From Bugula neritina (lineage: Eukaryota > Bryozoa > Gymnolaemata > Cheilostomatida > Bugulidae): 64,000 nt of DNA. Position 1 is the first letter of the stretch. Each line of letters starts with the position of its first letter. Of the stretch, positions 47,930 through 60,363 are shown piece after piece. Both the position numbers and the translations under genes were made by a program. The notes under the pieces were generated by a model. The model was given only the letters and a program-made list of their open reading frames with translations, ran no database searches and was not told the origin of the DNA. The DNA lies in assembly GCA_964035545.1 (NCBI GenBank), contig OZ037772.1:2922501-2986500 (forward strand). Reading direction: 5' to 3'.

Positions 47930-48090
47930 CTACACAGGGGTGTAGACAAACTAAACTAGACAGGGGTGTAGACAGAATAAAATACACAGGGCTGTAAACA
48001 GACTAAACTACACAGGGGTGTAGACAGACTAAACTACATAGGGGTGTAGACAGACTAAATTACACAGGGGTGTAGACAGACTAAACCTAC
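47930..48090. repeat. 26-bp minisatellite (GGGGTGTAGACA type), copy B
   Basis: About six units of the same 26-mer, inside a collagen intron. Homology between the two copies resumes here after the 9,612/41,453 breakpoint, so the minisatellite is the right-hand junction of the divergent segment. Confidence 0.85.
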
Positions 48091-51000
48091 TACGAACGTA
48101 TAACTACCCTGTGTCATGCTGTCATGACGTCTCTATTCTCTCCTATAATTTGACTTTTATTTAGCGAGCAGATTTCTAGTAGGCTATTCTATAGTGACCA
48201 GTCACACTGTTTATTATAGCAACATAGAAATCAAGTTGAAAACTAGTTGCACCTGTTGTGATGCTATCAATGGGTGCTTACAGGTAGAGACGGAGTACCT
48301 GGACCTGTTGAGATCGGTTATCAGGGTAAACAAGGAGATCAAGGTCCTGCAGCTAAGAATGAGGAGTTACTCACCCTTGCTTGTGTATTTCTGTTCTTTT
48401 TAGGTATTCTATAATATGCTGGGGTTTCCCTCACAGCTAGTCTGCACTAAGGAAGGGAGTAAGCTAAGTAATCATATTGAATTCCAGCAGTGCTTGTTAC
48501 TTCAACTGACAGGATTACTGTGTATGATAGTTGCTCTGACTGGTTTTCATGGATTATTTTTACCATACTGTTTACCACATGATGCATTGTCTGAGTAAAA
48601 ACAAGAAAACAAAGAAATATACCAGAAATGTTGAGAAATGTGGTGTTCCAGATTTATTAAATGACCACTTGTAATGCATACTAATGCTGCTTGGTTCATA
48701 GGACCTGTCGAACAAGCTGGAGAACCTGGTCTGTATGGCAGAAATGGAAAGACAGGAGAAACTGCACGAACTGGTATGCCTGGTCCAACCGCCTCAAGGG
48801 GGGTCACTGGAGAACCCGGATCTGATGGAAGGTATTTTTTGTGTTTCACTTCGCCTTATTCAGCTTCTTGGAACTTTTTCCCTGATTTGGTTTTTATAAT
48901 TTGTTATCAATTTTATCAGAAACGGTTTACCTGGAGTACTGGGTGCCGATGGTAAACATGGGGAGCAGGGCGTTCGAAGATCTCCTGGCTCCATGGGTCC
49001 AGTGGGAATCCCCGGTAACCAGGGACCTGAAGGTGCTCAAGGAGACAAGGGTGATAAGGCAGGAACATTCTTTATTCAGTTTTCTATTTATTTCAGTTCT
49101 CTGGTTTTCCACTAGTCAATCCTGTAGTTGTTTATTTGTTTTAGTTTTTTTATGGTAATACTAGAGTTGCTTCAGTGACGCCACATCATGTAATATATTA
49201 CATAACAGTGCAGTATAATACACCATAATATAATATGTCACATAATATAATATTATTACAGAAAATATAATTCAATAATATCTCACAGCTAAGGTGTGTC
49301 TCCTAAATATATTCATTACTATAGGGGCCAGCTGGGCCACAGGGTGTTTTTGGACCAACTGGATTGTCTGGACCAGCGAGTCCACGTGGGCCAACTGGTC
49401 CTCAGGAACCCCAGGGAGCTAAGGGAGTTGCTGGCGAAATGGAACTAAAGGTATGAATTAACTTGAACCAATCGTTGTCCTTAGTTATTGGCCATCAACA
49501 GAATCATGGCTCTAAGAGTTATCCTTCTTGGTAAGAAGGTAAGGCAATTCCTAACTCATGATAATATGAATATCATCTGCTGTTGTAAGACCCACTGGTT
49601 TCCAGGGACCTCAGGGATTCCTCGGAGCTCCCGGTATTGATGGTAAAAGAGGAGATGTCGGATAACTTGGTATTGCTGGACCACCCGGGCTACGGGGTGC
49701 TGATGGCAAAGAAGGAATTACTGGTTTTTCTGGTGCTACGGGACCACCTGGACCTGATGGTGCTAAGGTAAACACTTACACTGTTAACAGGTTATTGTTA
49801 CTCATCTTGTTAGTTTAGTGGTAATAAACCAATAGTCTGTATTTCTAGGGTGAACAAGGGAGAGATGGGGAAATGGGTAGTCCTGGCAGACCTGGACTTC
49901 CTGGACCACCTGGTGAAGCTCCAGTATTTGGTTAGTTATTAGCAAAACCAAGTTATTGTTCATCACTTGTATCTTTTTCATTCTCTTTCAACTGTGTATT
50001 GGTAATATTTTGGGAATTTCATCCATAGCCTGTGATTGAAGCTTTTATTTTATTCTACCATGGGTTATGTTAGGTGCTCCCCCTATGATGATGAGTGCAA
50101 TGATGTCCAACGGTAAAGGTGTACAAGCTGATGATGCAGGCGCCAACAATGAGCTCTATAATATGTACCTCAGTGAGTAATGGCCATGATGTGCTTTGAT
50201 GTTGCCCGATTTGTAGTGGAAAGGGCTTTTTGAATGCTGTTTTGGAACTCAAATGACAGACTCGTTTCAAATTGTTTATGTTTTTGCAAACAAACAATTT
50301 TATAATTAACTGCTAGAAACTATTGTAATAAAAATAGAGACAGCTGTTATAATGTGTTTCTCCTCCTAGCATTGATGATTGACATTCTTGTTTGATGAGT
50401 CACCTATTTAGTTGTTTCTCCAGTTAAATGTTGCTACATTCTGACATATTATATAATGTTGATTTTATTGCTGTTAGCTTACATCACTACTTCCACCTTA
50501 TTTCTCTAGAAACAAAAGTAAGGGGTGGGTCCAAAGACAGCCCTGTTAGAGACTGTAGTGAACTCTTCACTGAAAACCCAGAGTTCAAGAGTGGAACTTA
50601 ATGGGTGAGAGAAGATGCTGATATGTTTCTATTTTCTCTGTTCAGAGGAAATCTGCATCCAAGTCTAATGACTGAAATTTTGTGAACATGTTTTACATTC
50701 TACAATTACTACTCCTGAGATGTCAATATAATGTCATGTGAAGTTTCCACAGATATTTAATGAATTGTTGTTTAGGAAAAAGAGTTTTCCCATGAGTTGC
50801 CTGTATTATATAATTCTGTATATTCAACAGCTGAACGTGTTTTAGTAGTTTTATTTGATATTAGCATTATGTTAGTGTGAAATAGAGAAGTTGTATTCTC
50901 TATTGTTTGTTGTCAGGTAGATCCAGATGGTGGCTCCATAGCTAATGCTATCCAGGCTTACTGTCGCAAGGAAATGAAGAGCACTTGCATCAATGCCAAG

Positions 51001-51165
51001 ACCTCTGAGTTTGCCACCAAATCGTGCGTCACCCAGCAGCTAGATAATCAGCCATTCGTTGCTAAACACATGGAAACAGCACTCGTGAGTGTTTAACTTG
51101 TATCAGCCATGACTTTCTCTGTATTATTTTAAAATATCTAAAAGTTTTTTTGTTGAGCATTTTCG

Positions 51166-51292
51166 CTATTGTAACATATTTGTTTATTGTATAAGGATGT
51201 TGATAAGTGTTGCTATAGTAACATGTGGGTTTCCTGTATGGATGTTGATAAGTGTTGCTATAGTAACTTGTTGGTTTCCTGTATGGATTGTA
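51166..51292. repeat. 45-bp tandem repeat in collagen intron, copy B
   Basis: Counterpart of 14,286-14,410, with one unit diverged. Confidence 0.7.
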
Positions 51293-51669
51293 GTTTGAGT
51301 ATCAGGCAGAGTTTTCCCAATTCTCAGCTTCCTTCGAATTCACTCTGAGAGAGCAAACCCTGACTTACAGGTAATAGTCACTGCTAGCAGCTTATCAAAT
51401 AGTCACTAGTCGCTAGTCACCAGATATTAGTCCTCTACTATGTTGCTAGTCACTTGATAATCTGAACAATCACAGGCTTCTTCTTAAGCTGAGCGAGTTG
51501 TTGGTATGACTATTCCCTTTGCCGATTGTAGATGTATAAACTCAGTGGCGGTAGAAGACGCATTCGGTAGGAATAATAAGTCAGTCATTTTATATACAGC
51601 TGGGGATAAAGAATACACAGCAACATTTAGCAGCTTCCAATCTTCCGTGCTGCAGAATGATTGCAAGGT

Positions 51670-51892
51670 ATGTAAATCTGACGTATATAATGTAAATCCG
51701 ACCTATATAGCGTAAATCAGACCTATATACTGTAAATCAGACCTATATACTGTGAATCTGACCTATATACTGTAAATCTGACGTATATAATGTAAATCTG
51801 ACCTATATAGTGTAAATTTGATTTATATAGTGTAAATCTGACCTATATAGTGTAAATCTAATCTATATAGTGTAAATTCTACCTACATATGA
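51670..51892. repeat. 20-bp repeat in last collagen intron, copy B
   Basis: About eleven units of the ACCTATATAGTGTAAATCTG 20-mer, roughly double the copy A length. Confidence 0.8.
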
Positions 51893-52194
51893 ACATGATT
51901 GCGATAGTTGCATCTTTTCTTCTATTAAGATGCAATATAGCTTGCCTTTGAGGCTTTTTAACAACTACTTATGAGTTCAACCCAAAAGCCACTTTGATTT
52001 CTGTGCAAGTTTAGAATTTTGAGTTTGCCCTCTGCCATTTTGTAGTATTCCAAATACCATCAGAAGCTCTGACAGTGATTGAGATTGACACCAAGACCTC
52101 CACCCACTTGCCTATTATTGACATAGCTCCTGGTGACATCAGGACCACCCACAAAGAGTTTGGGGTTCAGCTTGGAGAAGTCTGCTTTTCATAG

Positions 52195-53440
52195 ACTCAT
52201 ACCTAACAACAGTTTTATTTGTCTGATTTGTAAGACTGTCCCTGATTAGATAATTAGTGGCCAATCAGAGAATGCAATCAATGTTTGGTTGGCTGAGACC
52301 AGCAGTCTGATTTTTATATAACCTAATTTTTAAATGAAAGATTTGATTACTCTAAATAAATTTATCCGAGACTTCCAAGGCAGTGGCGGTGATTTTTGTA
52401 CATATAAATTTGAAGAAGTTTAGCTATAGGGTTTATGCTGTTTTTTAATTATTCCACCATAACCTGAGATTGTGAGTAGTGATTCTAGAATGAGATAGGG
52501 AGGGTGTTATGCCCCTCCCTATGATTTTATATATTTAGAAACTGTTGTTTGTTTAGCAATTCTGTTGGTGCTACATTTTTGAATTTATTTAATCCAATCA
52601 TTTCTCTAATATTGCAAAATATATTTTACCATACAGCACTACCAACTTATTTCTCAGCTTGTAAATTTCATCATCAAAATTATTATAGTACTAAAGTTGG
52701 TCACAGATTTCTGATAAGCTGCAGTTTTCAGATCTGATTATTTAACCTATTCATCCTGAAATGAGACATTGTTAGTTTAAAATGGAATTTTACATATATT
52801 TTAGTTACTTAGTTCCAACTGTGTTGACCATATGAACATTTTAAATTTTACTTTGGCTGCTATGAAGTATATAAGCAAATGGCATTAAGTTATTAATATA
52901 TAATAAGGTTTGCAAAGACTTAATATACCAAGCAACTGTGACAAGACATGACAATAACTCCAGCCAATCATACATAGGACTCTGTTCAACTACCTTCAAA
53001 GCCAGACTCAACAACCATAAAGCCTCTTTCCTACATGCAGATAAAGCCAACAGCACACAACTCAGCAGACACATCCGGGATTTAGAACAAAAATAACACG
53101 AAATTCAGCCTAAAATGGATCATTTTAAAATTTTGTAAATCTTACTAAAACCTAATCAACAGATGTAACTTATGTAGCTATGAGAAATAATTAATTTTTA
53201 AACAACCGGAGTTATCCACTCTCAACAAACGCAAAGAGTGAAGTGTGAAAATTCCATGCTAGTGACCTGCCACACACAGTGCGTGTGTTGCGAGTGCAAA
53301 ATATTATTAGCAAATGATGTTAGCGTTAAACTTTACTGCTCGCCTACAGATGTTTGTTTTTAAACAGCGTCACCGGGCAAAGTAATTTGGATATTATAAA
53401 AGCGGAAATGTAAAATATATAAAACTGTTTTAATTCAGCT
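52195..53440. other. 3' flank of collagen copy B
   Basis: Counterpart of 15,212-16,278 with a likely polyadenylation AATAAA near 52,357. It holds a Penelope-like insertion (52,977-53,105) and about 75 bp of unique sequence before the satellite (53,374-53,440) that copy A lacks. Confidence 0.5.
52977..53105 (+). mobile_element. Penelope-like element fragment (GIY-YIG endonuclease region)
   Basis: Reads TTFKARLNNHKASFLHADKA, then STQLSRHIRDLEQK and stop, the conserved R...HK.SF...STxLSxHIW-like stretch of the GIY-YIG nuclease of Penelope-like retroelements. About 128 bp, present in copy B only; copy A has a CATACAT microsatellite at this point. The fragment is too short to be functional. Confidence 0.6.
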
Positions 53441-55774
53441 CAGTATATTACGTTATACAGTATATTATGTTATACAGTATACTATGTTATACAGTATACT
53501 ATGTTATACAGTATACTATGTTATACAGTATACTATGTTATACAGTATACTATGTTATACAGTATACTATGTTATGCAGTATATTATGTTATACAGTATA
53601 CTATGTTATACAGTATACTATGTTATACAGTATATTATGTTATACAGTATATTATGTTATACAGTATATTATGTTATACAGTATATTATGTTATACAGTA
53701 TATTATGTTATACAGTATACTATGTTATACAGTATACTATGTTATACAGTATATTATGTTATACAGTATACTATGTTATACAGTATATTATGTTATATAG
53801 TATACTATGTTATACAGTATATTATGTTATACATTATATTATGTTATACAGTATATTATGTTATACAGTATACTATGTTATACAGTATACTATGTTATAC
53901 AGTATACTATGTTATACAGTATTTTATGTTATACAGTATACTATGTTATGCAGTATATTATGTTATACAGTATATTATGTTATACAGTATACTATGATAT
54001 ACAGTATACTATGTTACACAGTATATTATGTTATACAGTATATTATGTTATGCAGTATACTAAGTTATACAGCATATTATGTTATACAGTATATTACGCT
54101 ATACAGTATATTATGTTATACAGTATACTATGTCATACAGTATACTATGTTATACAGTATATTATGTTATATAGTATACTATGTTATACAGTATACTAAG
54201 TTATACAGTATATTATGTTATACAGTATATTATGTTATACAGTATACTATGTTATACAGTATACTATGTTATACAGTATACTATGTTATACAGTATTTTA
54301 TGTTATACAGTATACTATGTTATGCAGTATATTATGTTATACAGTATATTATGTTATACAGTATACTATGATATACAGTATACTATGTTACACAGTATAT
54401 TATGTTATACAGTATATTATGTTATGCAGTATACTAAGTTATACAGCATATTATGTTATACAGTATATTACGCTATACAGTATATTATGTTATACAGTAT
54501 ACTATGTCATACAGTATACTATGTTATGCAGTATATTATGTTATACAGTATACTATGTTATACAGTATATTATGTTATACAGTATATTATGTTATACAGT
54601 ATACTATGTTATGCAGTATATTATGTTATACAGTATATTATGTTATACAGTAAACTATGTTATACAGTATAATATGTTACACAGTATACTATGTTACACA
54701 GTATATTATGTTATACAGTATATTATGTTATACAGTATACTAAGTTATACAGCATATTATGTTATACAGTATATTATGTTATACAGTATATTATGTTATA
54801 CAGTATACTATGTTATGCAGTATATTATGTTATACAGTATATTATGTTATACAGTAAACTATGTTATACAGTATACTATGTTATACAGTATACTATGTTA
54901 TACAGTATACTATGTTATACAGTATATTATGTTATACAGTATATTATGTTATACAGTATACTATGTTATACAGTATATTATGTTATACAATATAGTTTGT
55001 CATACAGTATACTATGTTATACAGTATACTATGTTATACATTATATTATGTTATACAGTATATTATGTTATACAGTATATTATGTTATACAGTATACTAT
55101 GTTATACAGCATATTATGTTATACAGTATATTATGTTATACAGTATATTATGTTATACAGTATACTATGTTATACAGTATATTATGTTATACAGTAAACT
55201 ATGTTATACAGTATAATATGTTACACAGTATACTATGTTACACAGTATATTATGTTATACAGTATATTATGTTATACAGTATACTAAGTTATACAGCATA
55301 TTATGTTATACAGTATATTATGTTATACAGTATATTATGTTATACAGTATACTATGTTATGCAGTATATTATGTTATACAGTATATTATGTTATACAGTA
55401 AACTATGTTATACAGTATATTATGTTATACAGTATATTATGTTATACAGTATATTATGTTATACAGTATACTATGTTATACAGTATATTATGTTATACAT
55501 TATATTATGTTATACAGTATACTATGTTATACAGTATACTATGTTATACAGTATATTATGTTATACAGTATATTATGTTATACAGTATACTATGTTATAC
55601 AGTATATTATGTTATACAATATAGTATGTCATACAGTATACTATGTTATACAGTATACTATGTTATACATTATATTATGTTATACAGTATATTATGTTAT
55701 ACAGTATATATACTATGTTATACAGTATATTATGTTATACAGTATATTATGTTATACAGTATATTATGTTATAT
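53441..55774. repeat. 17-bp satellite array with higher-order repeats, copy B
   Basis: About 137 units of the same 17-mer. Variant patterns recur at exact multiples of 17: the CAGTATTTTATG run at about 53,918 returns at 54,292 (374 bp, 22 units); AATATGTTAC at 54,671 returns at 55,215 (544 bp, 32 units); CAATATAG at 54,988 returns at 55,617 (629 bp, 37 units). This shows recent block duplication by unequal exchange. Confidence 0.97.
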
Positions 55775-55867
55775 TAATCAACATACAAATGAGATGCTCT
55801 TGTCAGTCTATTATTATACACTGGAACTGGGTTACTCTCTCACCTCCCCTCACCTTAGCTCAGCTAG

Positions 55868-56010
55868 ACCAGTGCTTCCCAAGTGATGAATTTGGGCTTT
55901 TTTAGGGAAGATTTTTTTTTCTAAAAATTTCTAAGTTTGTTACCAGCCCTTTGAGCTCTTGCCTTGTTTTCAATATTACATGTACTGCATATGTATAACT
56001 ATAACTACTT
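55868..56010 (-). mobile_element. Short dispersed repeat (hAT-MITE-like), copy B, inverted
   Basis: Counterpart of 17,655-17,792, better preserved at its terminus (CAGTGCTTCCCAAGTGATGA). It retains a TTTGGGC-containing block that copy A has lost. Confidence 0.6.
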
Positions 56011-56079
56011 CATTTTATGTAGTTCATTTATTTATCTACACTACACTCTACAATCTAAGTTTACTTCTACATTCATGTG

Positions 56080-56331
56080 TCTAATATTCACTCTACTCTA
56101 GCTGCTACCCCTCCTACTACGAATGAAGGTTCAGAAGTTTGAATTGGAAGCAAAACCAACAGGAAGTTTAAGCAGCAATGCAAGCTCATTTCTATAAACT
56201 ATACACACTGCATACATACAGTGGATATATTTCCTGTGTTCCAGTACAATCATCACATCATCACTCTTCATTATAGCTGCATCAATCCTTTCAAAGCTGA
56301 ACTCAAGTTGTGACCTTGACATAATTCTATG
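56080..56331 (-). pseudogene. Inverted TRIM exon 4/intron 4 fragment, copy B
   Basis: Counterpart reading SQLEFSFERIDAAIMKSDD, with the same intron-like continuation. It predates the large duplication. Confidence 0.55.
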
Positions 56332-56891
56332 ATACAACTATCCTCACACTCAATAAATTTTTAGAAAAAGAACCTGTTCCAGAGATATCTTTCAAAAAGC
56401 ATTTCTGCGAATATATTTGAACTTTTAACATTATTTGACAGTATTTCCCTGAGCTACCTTCATAAGAGAGTTACACGAGAGTGTCATTTAGCTGGTTTAC
56501 AGTGAAGGATGATTTGATGAGTTCTGTGTTTCCACAAGCAAACTCTACCCACACATTGCTGATAATACTTTAACAGTTTTAGTGCCATTCAGCACCACCT
56601 TTTTATATAAGATAGGATTCCTTCAATTAATATGCTAATGGTTAGGAATCAGCAAATAAACTGCCTTGACCTGCAAAGTGACCTACAATGTACAGCTTGT
56701 CAAAACCCAAGTCAAACTTAAGCAAGCTGCAGCACAAATTCACCAGCTGCAGCCATCATATTAATAATTGAACTGCTCTGTGCTTTTTACATGCATAATA
56801 TAATAATCATAATCTTATATTATAATCAAATATACTAGAACAAATATAGACTTCTATAGTATATTATGCCTATCATTCATAAATTTCACTT

Positions 56892-56978
56892 TTAGAAAGA
56901 GGGGAACCTAATAGTATAAACAGTTATGGAAGGGGAGATGGTGGTATGAAGAAGGTTTGGAACCACTGAGCTAGAGGA
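56892..56978 (-). mobile_element. 75-85-bp dispersed repeat, family 2, copy B inverted
   Basis: Counterpart of 18,672-18,756. Confidence 0.5.
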
Positions 56979-57361
56979 ACCACCATACCTCTACCATAGC
57001 ATCACATCCCTCTGCCATCTTGATTGCAGCCTGCCAGTTAAGAAAATTCAAGATTAATCAGATGTTCAGTGATGTCGCTGAATATGCTAGTACTAAACAG
57101 CTCAACTTAAACATAATAAAAATATTTTACATAATGAAAGTACAAACAAAAAGATGCAAGTGCTAGCTGACACTCAAGACTACTAATAAGAGACAAAGTC
57201 CTTGTAAAGATTTTGCTACTAAAAAGGACATAGATGTTATCGGTATTTTTGTAATTTGAAAATATACAGGACCGGAATTGGATATTCTAAAATAGCTCAA
57301 TTGAAAAACATGCACACCTGGTGCCCTGGATAATTTTTCAGATTTCAACCTTAGAGTTGTC

Positions 57362-57592
57362 TCTCTTCGACGCTAAAATATAGCGCTCCGCTCAATGAAT
57401 GCAACATTTCTTTCACGTGATTATTATAGAGCCGACCTTTGTACTTGAGTGACGTGTAATAATCCTTCTGCGCGCAGAACTTCCTCGTTATTTTTGGTTT
57501 TATTCAATACTGATATTGTGCCTTTTCTCAGTTACTAGCTACCAAGTTTCTTACCAGTTTACAGACTGACACTATTGACTCTCGTGAGGTGA
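57362..57592 (+). promoter_or_regulatory. Candidate TRIM promoter and 5' non-coding exon, copy B
   Basis: Counterpart of 19,141-19,366 with TCACGTGA and TGACGTG retained and the same CTCGTGAG donor boundary. Confidence 0.35.
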
Positions 57593-57685
57593 GAACAGTT
57601 CGAGTCATCTCATCATTTCTCAAATTAATCAGGTACCCGTACTTTAATACTTGCAGTTAGATTTACTATTTTAGTATTTACTATT

Positions 57686-58374
57686 GTCTTGTCTTGTCTT
57701 GTCTTGATTTAGTTCCAAGACCCCAAATAGGGGAAAGGTGGAACTATCGGATGTTCAGGTCTTTTTTTTATTAGTCTGCTAGTGTTTCTCCCGTGCGTAG
57801 TTCACGGGCTGTTCTAATGAGGAAGCTATGCAGGAAATTATTAGTATTACAGGATATTGAATTAAAAGAGTTACTGTCCCCAATATTGGTATTACGGAGA
57901 GATTTCATGGAGTTAAGAGTGTTAATTAGGTTAGGGAAGAATGCTTCATGCTGCAACACTTTGAAGAATAGCGTGAATCTGTGTTCTTGTCTGGATTTAT
58001 TTAAAGCCTTTAAGTTTAACTCCGCCTTGGATTCGGTCACTGAGACATCCCAGCCTTTTAAGTTTTTTACAAAACGTACTGCCTTGTTTTGAACTTTCTC
58101 TAGATTGTTGCTTAGCATGAGATGTGCAGGATCCCAAATTTCGCAGGCATACTCTAGAAGCGGTCTACACAGGGTAGTGTATGCTATGAGCTTAACTTTA
58201 ACTGGAGCATCATAGAGTACATTTTTGATTAATCCTAAAATACGCATTGCTTTATTGACTACTGAGTTTATGTGATAATCCCACTTTAGATCATGTACCA
58301 AATAGATTCCTAGGTATTTTACACAGCTACTTTGTACTAATTGTTCGTTGCTCAAATAATAAGTGTGCGTTATA
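57686..58374 (-). mobile_element. 5'-truncated LINE insertion, copy B only
   Basis: Inserted in the TAGTATTACTATT-rich tract of TRIM intron 1; copy A has the empty site at about 19,470. Minus-strand order: RT C-terminal coding region from 58,373 to the stop at 57,771, an 85-bp 3' UTR, and a CAAGA microsatellite tail (57,686-57,707) at the 3' end. The flanks TAGTATTTACTATT and TAGTATTACTATTA look like a target-site duplication of about 13 bp with one indel. Confidence 0.85.
57771..58355 (-). CDS. LINE reverse transcriptase C-terminal fragment
   Basis: Uninterrupted reading of about 194 codons, in frame up to the truncation at about 58,373. It holds the RT thumb-adjacent motif VKYLGIYLVHDLKW, then RPLLEYACEIWDP, LEKVQNKAVRFVKNLKGWD and, at the end, SFLIRTARELRTGETLAD. 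The upstream RT palm with the catalytic Asp residues is missing, so it is dead on arrival. The absence of stops indicates a recent insertion. Confidence 0.88.
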   Translation of the reverse strand: MSNEQLVQSSCVKYLGIYLVHDLKWDYHINSVVNKAMRILGLIKNVLYDAPVKVKLIAYTTLCRPLLEYACEIWDPAHLMLSNNLEKVQNKAVRFVKNLKGWDVSVTESKAELNLKALNKSRQEHRFTLFFKVLQHEAFFPNLINTLNSMKSLRNTNIGDSNSFNSISCNTNNFLHSFLIRTARELRTGETLAD

Positions 58375-60335
58375 GTATTACTATTAGTATTAGTATTAGT
58401 ATAAGTATTAGTATTTAGTATTTTACTATTTTAATTCTAGATTTACTTTTACTTTTAGTTTTAGTTTGGCTTTTAGCCTTTAGGCTTTAGGTTTAAGTCT
58501 AGGCTTATAACTTATATAATATCAATATAAGATTAAGCTTAAGACTAAGTTATATTTAAATTATAAGATTAAGTTATATAAATTAAAACTCTTACAGTTA
58601 TGAGTTAAACTTAATGTTATAATGTTAATTAAATATAATTGTTTCTCTTTGAGTTTTTGATTTGAAATTTACAATAGACATAGTAATACTATAGCCCATA
58701 GGCATATGATCAATAATTAATTAATTATAATGATTTATCGAATAATATAAATTATAAATATGAATATCGTATTAATGATATTAAATTTATTATTATTATA
58801 AGAAATTTAATCGACTTCAAGTTTAGGTTCAAGTTTTAATACTGAAAAATTGATCTACTAGTAGTAGTACTAGTACTACTACTGGTACTACTACGTCTAC
58901 AGTAGTAGTAGTGGTAGTAGCCTACGATTACAGATTACTATTACGTACTATAAGTATTAGTCTATTAGTAATACATGTACTATTAGATTACTCTTAGTAT
59001 TGCTATTCGATTTACTGTTGGTATAACTATATAAGAATTGAGACTAGGTATTTCAGTTTCGCACTATTTTATTTATATAAATATTTGTATTAACTTTAAG
59101 TATTACTATTAGTAATCACAATTAGTATTGATATTGCATCTCCTATTAGGATTACTGCTATTACTATTAGTATTGTTGTATGAGTAATTACTAATTAGTA
59201 TTAGTAATTTTTACTCATTGCATTACATTTACTATAAGTATAACTATAAAGTGTAAGTTACTATTATTGCTCTACTATAACTATCAGTATTAGATTTAGT
59301 GTTGCAGTTGGTTTTACTGCCAGGTCCCCTACCATCATTAAATTTATTTATAATGATAATCTTGGTGATTATCACCCAATATTGACTCATATGACTAGGT
59401 TAGCCACATTTATATGATCTACCATTGTTGTAAACATAAAAATATGAGGTTAGTGTTAATAAATCATTTGCAAGGTAAGAGTGTAGAATAAATAATTGGC
59501 TAGAGGTGAGTGTAGAAGCTGCCAACTCATGAAACAACTACACCTGACCTAACAGAAGCACAAACATGTTAAATTAGTATGTTTCACATCACCATAGTTT
59601 CTATTGGATGATTAGAATAGCAAACTAGCGGTTGATGGCTTTTTCCCTGGCTGGTGGAGGAGTGAATCTAAGTAACATATTAAATCATGCATCACCAACA
59701 CTGCGTAAATGTTGAAATGAATTTTGTCATTTAGATTATGGAGAAAACAAAGTATTTTCAACACCCAGCACAAAATATTTCATGAAACTATGTTTTCTCC
59801 CACTGCTATGTTTCCCCATATTTTGTGTCTTAGCGTGAGCCCACGCAATGTATCTAGCCCAAAAATGGGCAGGTAACATTGTAAAACTGGCTGATATCTT
59901 TGAATGAGGGGATAAGCAGCTGAGCCCAATTGTGCTGTTTGTTCATAAAAGTAATACATAACTCACTGGCATTCATGTTTCACTTCTCTATATATTAAAA
60001 ACACTTGAATAGTGGTGTTCAATAGAAGTAGAACAATAGTGTTCACTGAAGCACACAACATTGCTTCATATTTATTGTATATGGAGTTTGAGTCACCAGC
60101 AAAAACCTATTCAGTGATTACAATGGAAACAATAGAGCCTTTGTTAGAGAGTTAAAGCTGTGAGCTCAGCATGTTGTAGCTGACTATCATGTATACCAGT
60201 GTTATTACCTGCCTTTGTTTAACATTATTCTTCATGTCTTTATTTTGTATGGTTTATTGTTAATGGTTAAGTCTTTGATTTGGAAACCTTCACAGATGTA
60301 GTGTGAAATATTATGCTAAGAGTATGTGTATCTTT
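58375..60335. other. AT-rich first TRIM intron, copy B (right part)
   Basis: Counterpart of about 19,472-21,380. TAGTATT tracts, a palindromic ACTAGTAGTAGT patch near 58,855-58,895, then unique sequence. No gene. Confidence 0.45.
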
Positions 60336-60363
60336 TACAGGATTTCCTTATTATATAACTAAG

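Larger units (their letters stand above)
45008..52194 (+). pseudogene. Fibrillar collagen with N-terminal Cys-rich modules, disrupted, copy B
   Basis: 5' exons: 45008-45193 (CACGFTCECGAC, CDLDRDCGKLLICLEKRC), about 45495-45614 (CTDNTACPSDGQICHHGVC) and 45911-46056 (CKTHQECLPNQICVNEVC), a repeated C-x5-C-x5/6-C-x4-C module. Gly-X-Y exons: 46620-46711, 46998-47157, 47610-47777, 48284-48352, 48702-48831, 48920-49058, 49325-49450, 49606-49767, 49849-49930. Linker 50074-50172; COLFI exons 50510-50604, 50917-51084, 51294-51370, 51532-51667, 52046-52194. Lesions: TAA 46,652 and TGA 46,676; frameshifts in 46998-47157 and 47610-47777; donor GT to CT at 48,353; donor GC at 49,059; TAA at 49,663; several Gly replaced in 49325-49450; TAA at 50,599 inside COLFI; frameshifts in 51294-51370 and 52046-52194. 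No signal-peptide exon was found upstream. Confidence 0.85.

Noticed and set aside
47652-47987. 111-codon minus-strand frame across collagen exon and intron
   Set aside because: Antisense of a Gly-X-Y exon running into intron; no homology seen.
53467-55905. Similar long frames in the copy B satellite
   Set aside because: Same cause. The C-terminal unique residues are non-coding flank read through.
57793-58092. 99-codon plus-strand frame
   Set aside because: Antisense shadow of the LINE RT fragment.
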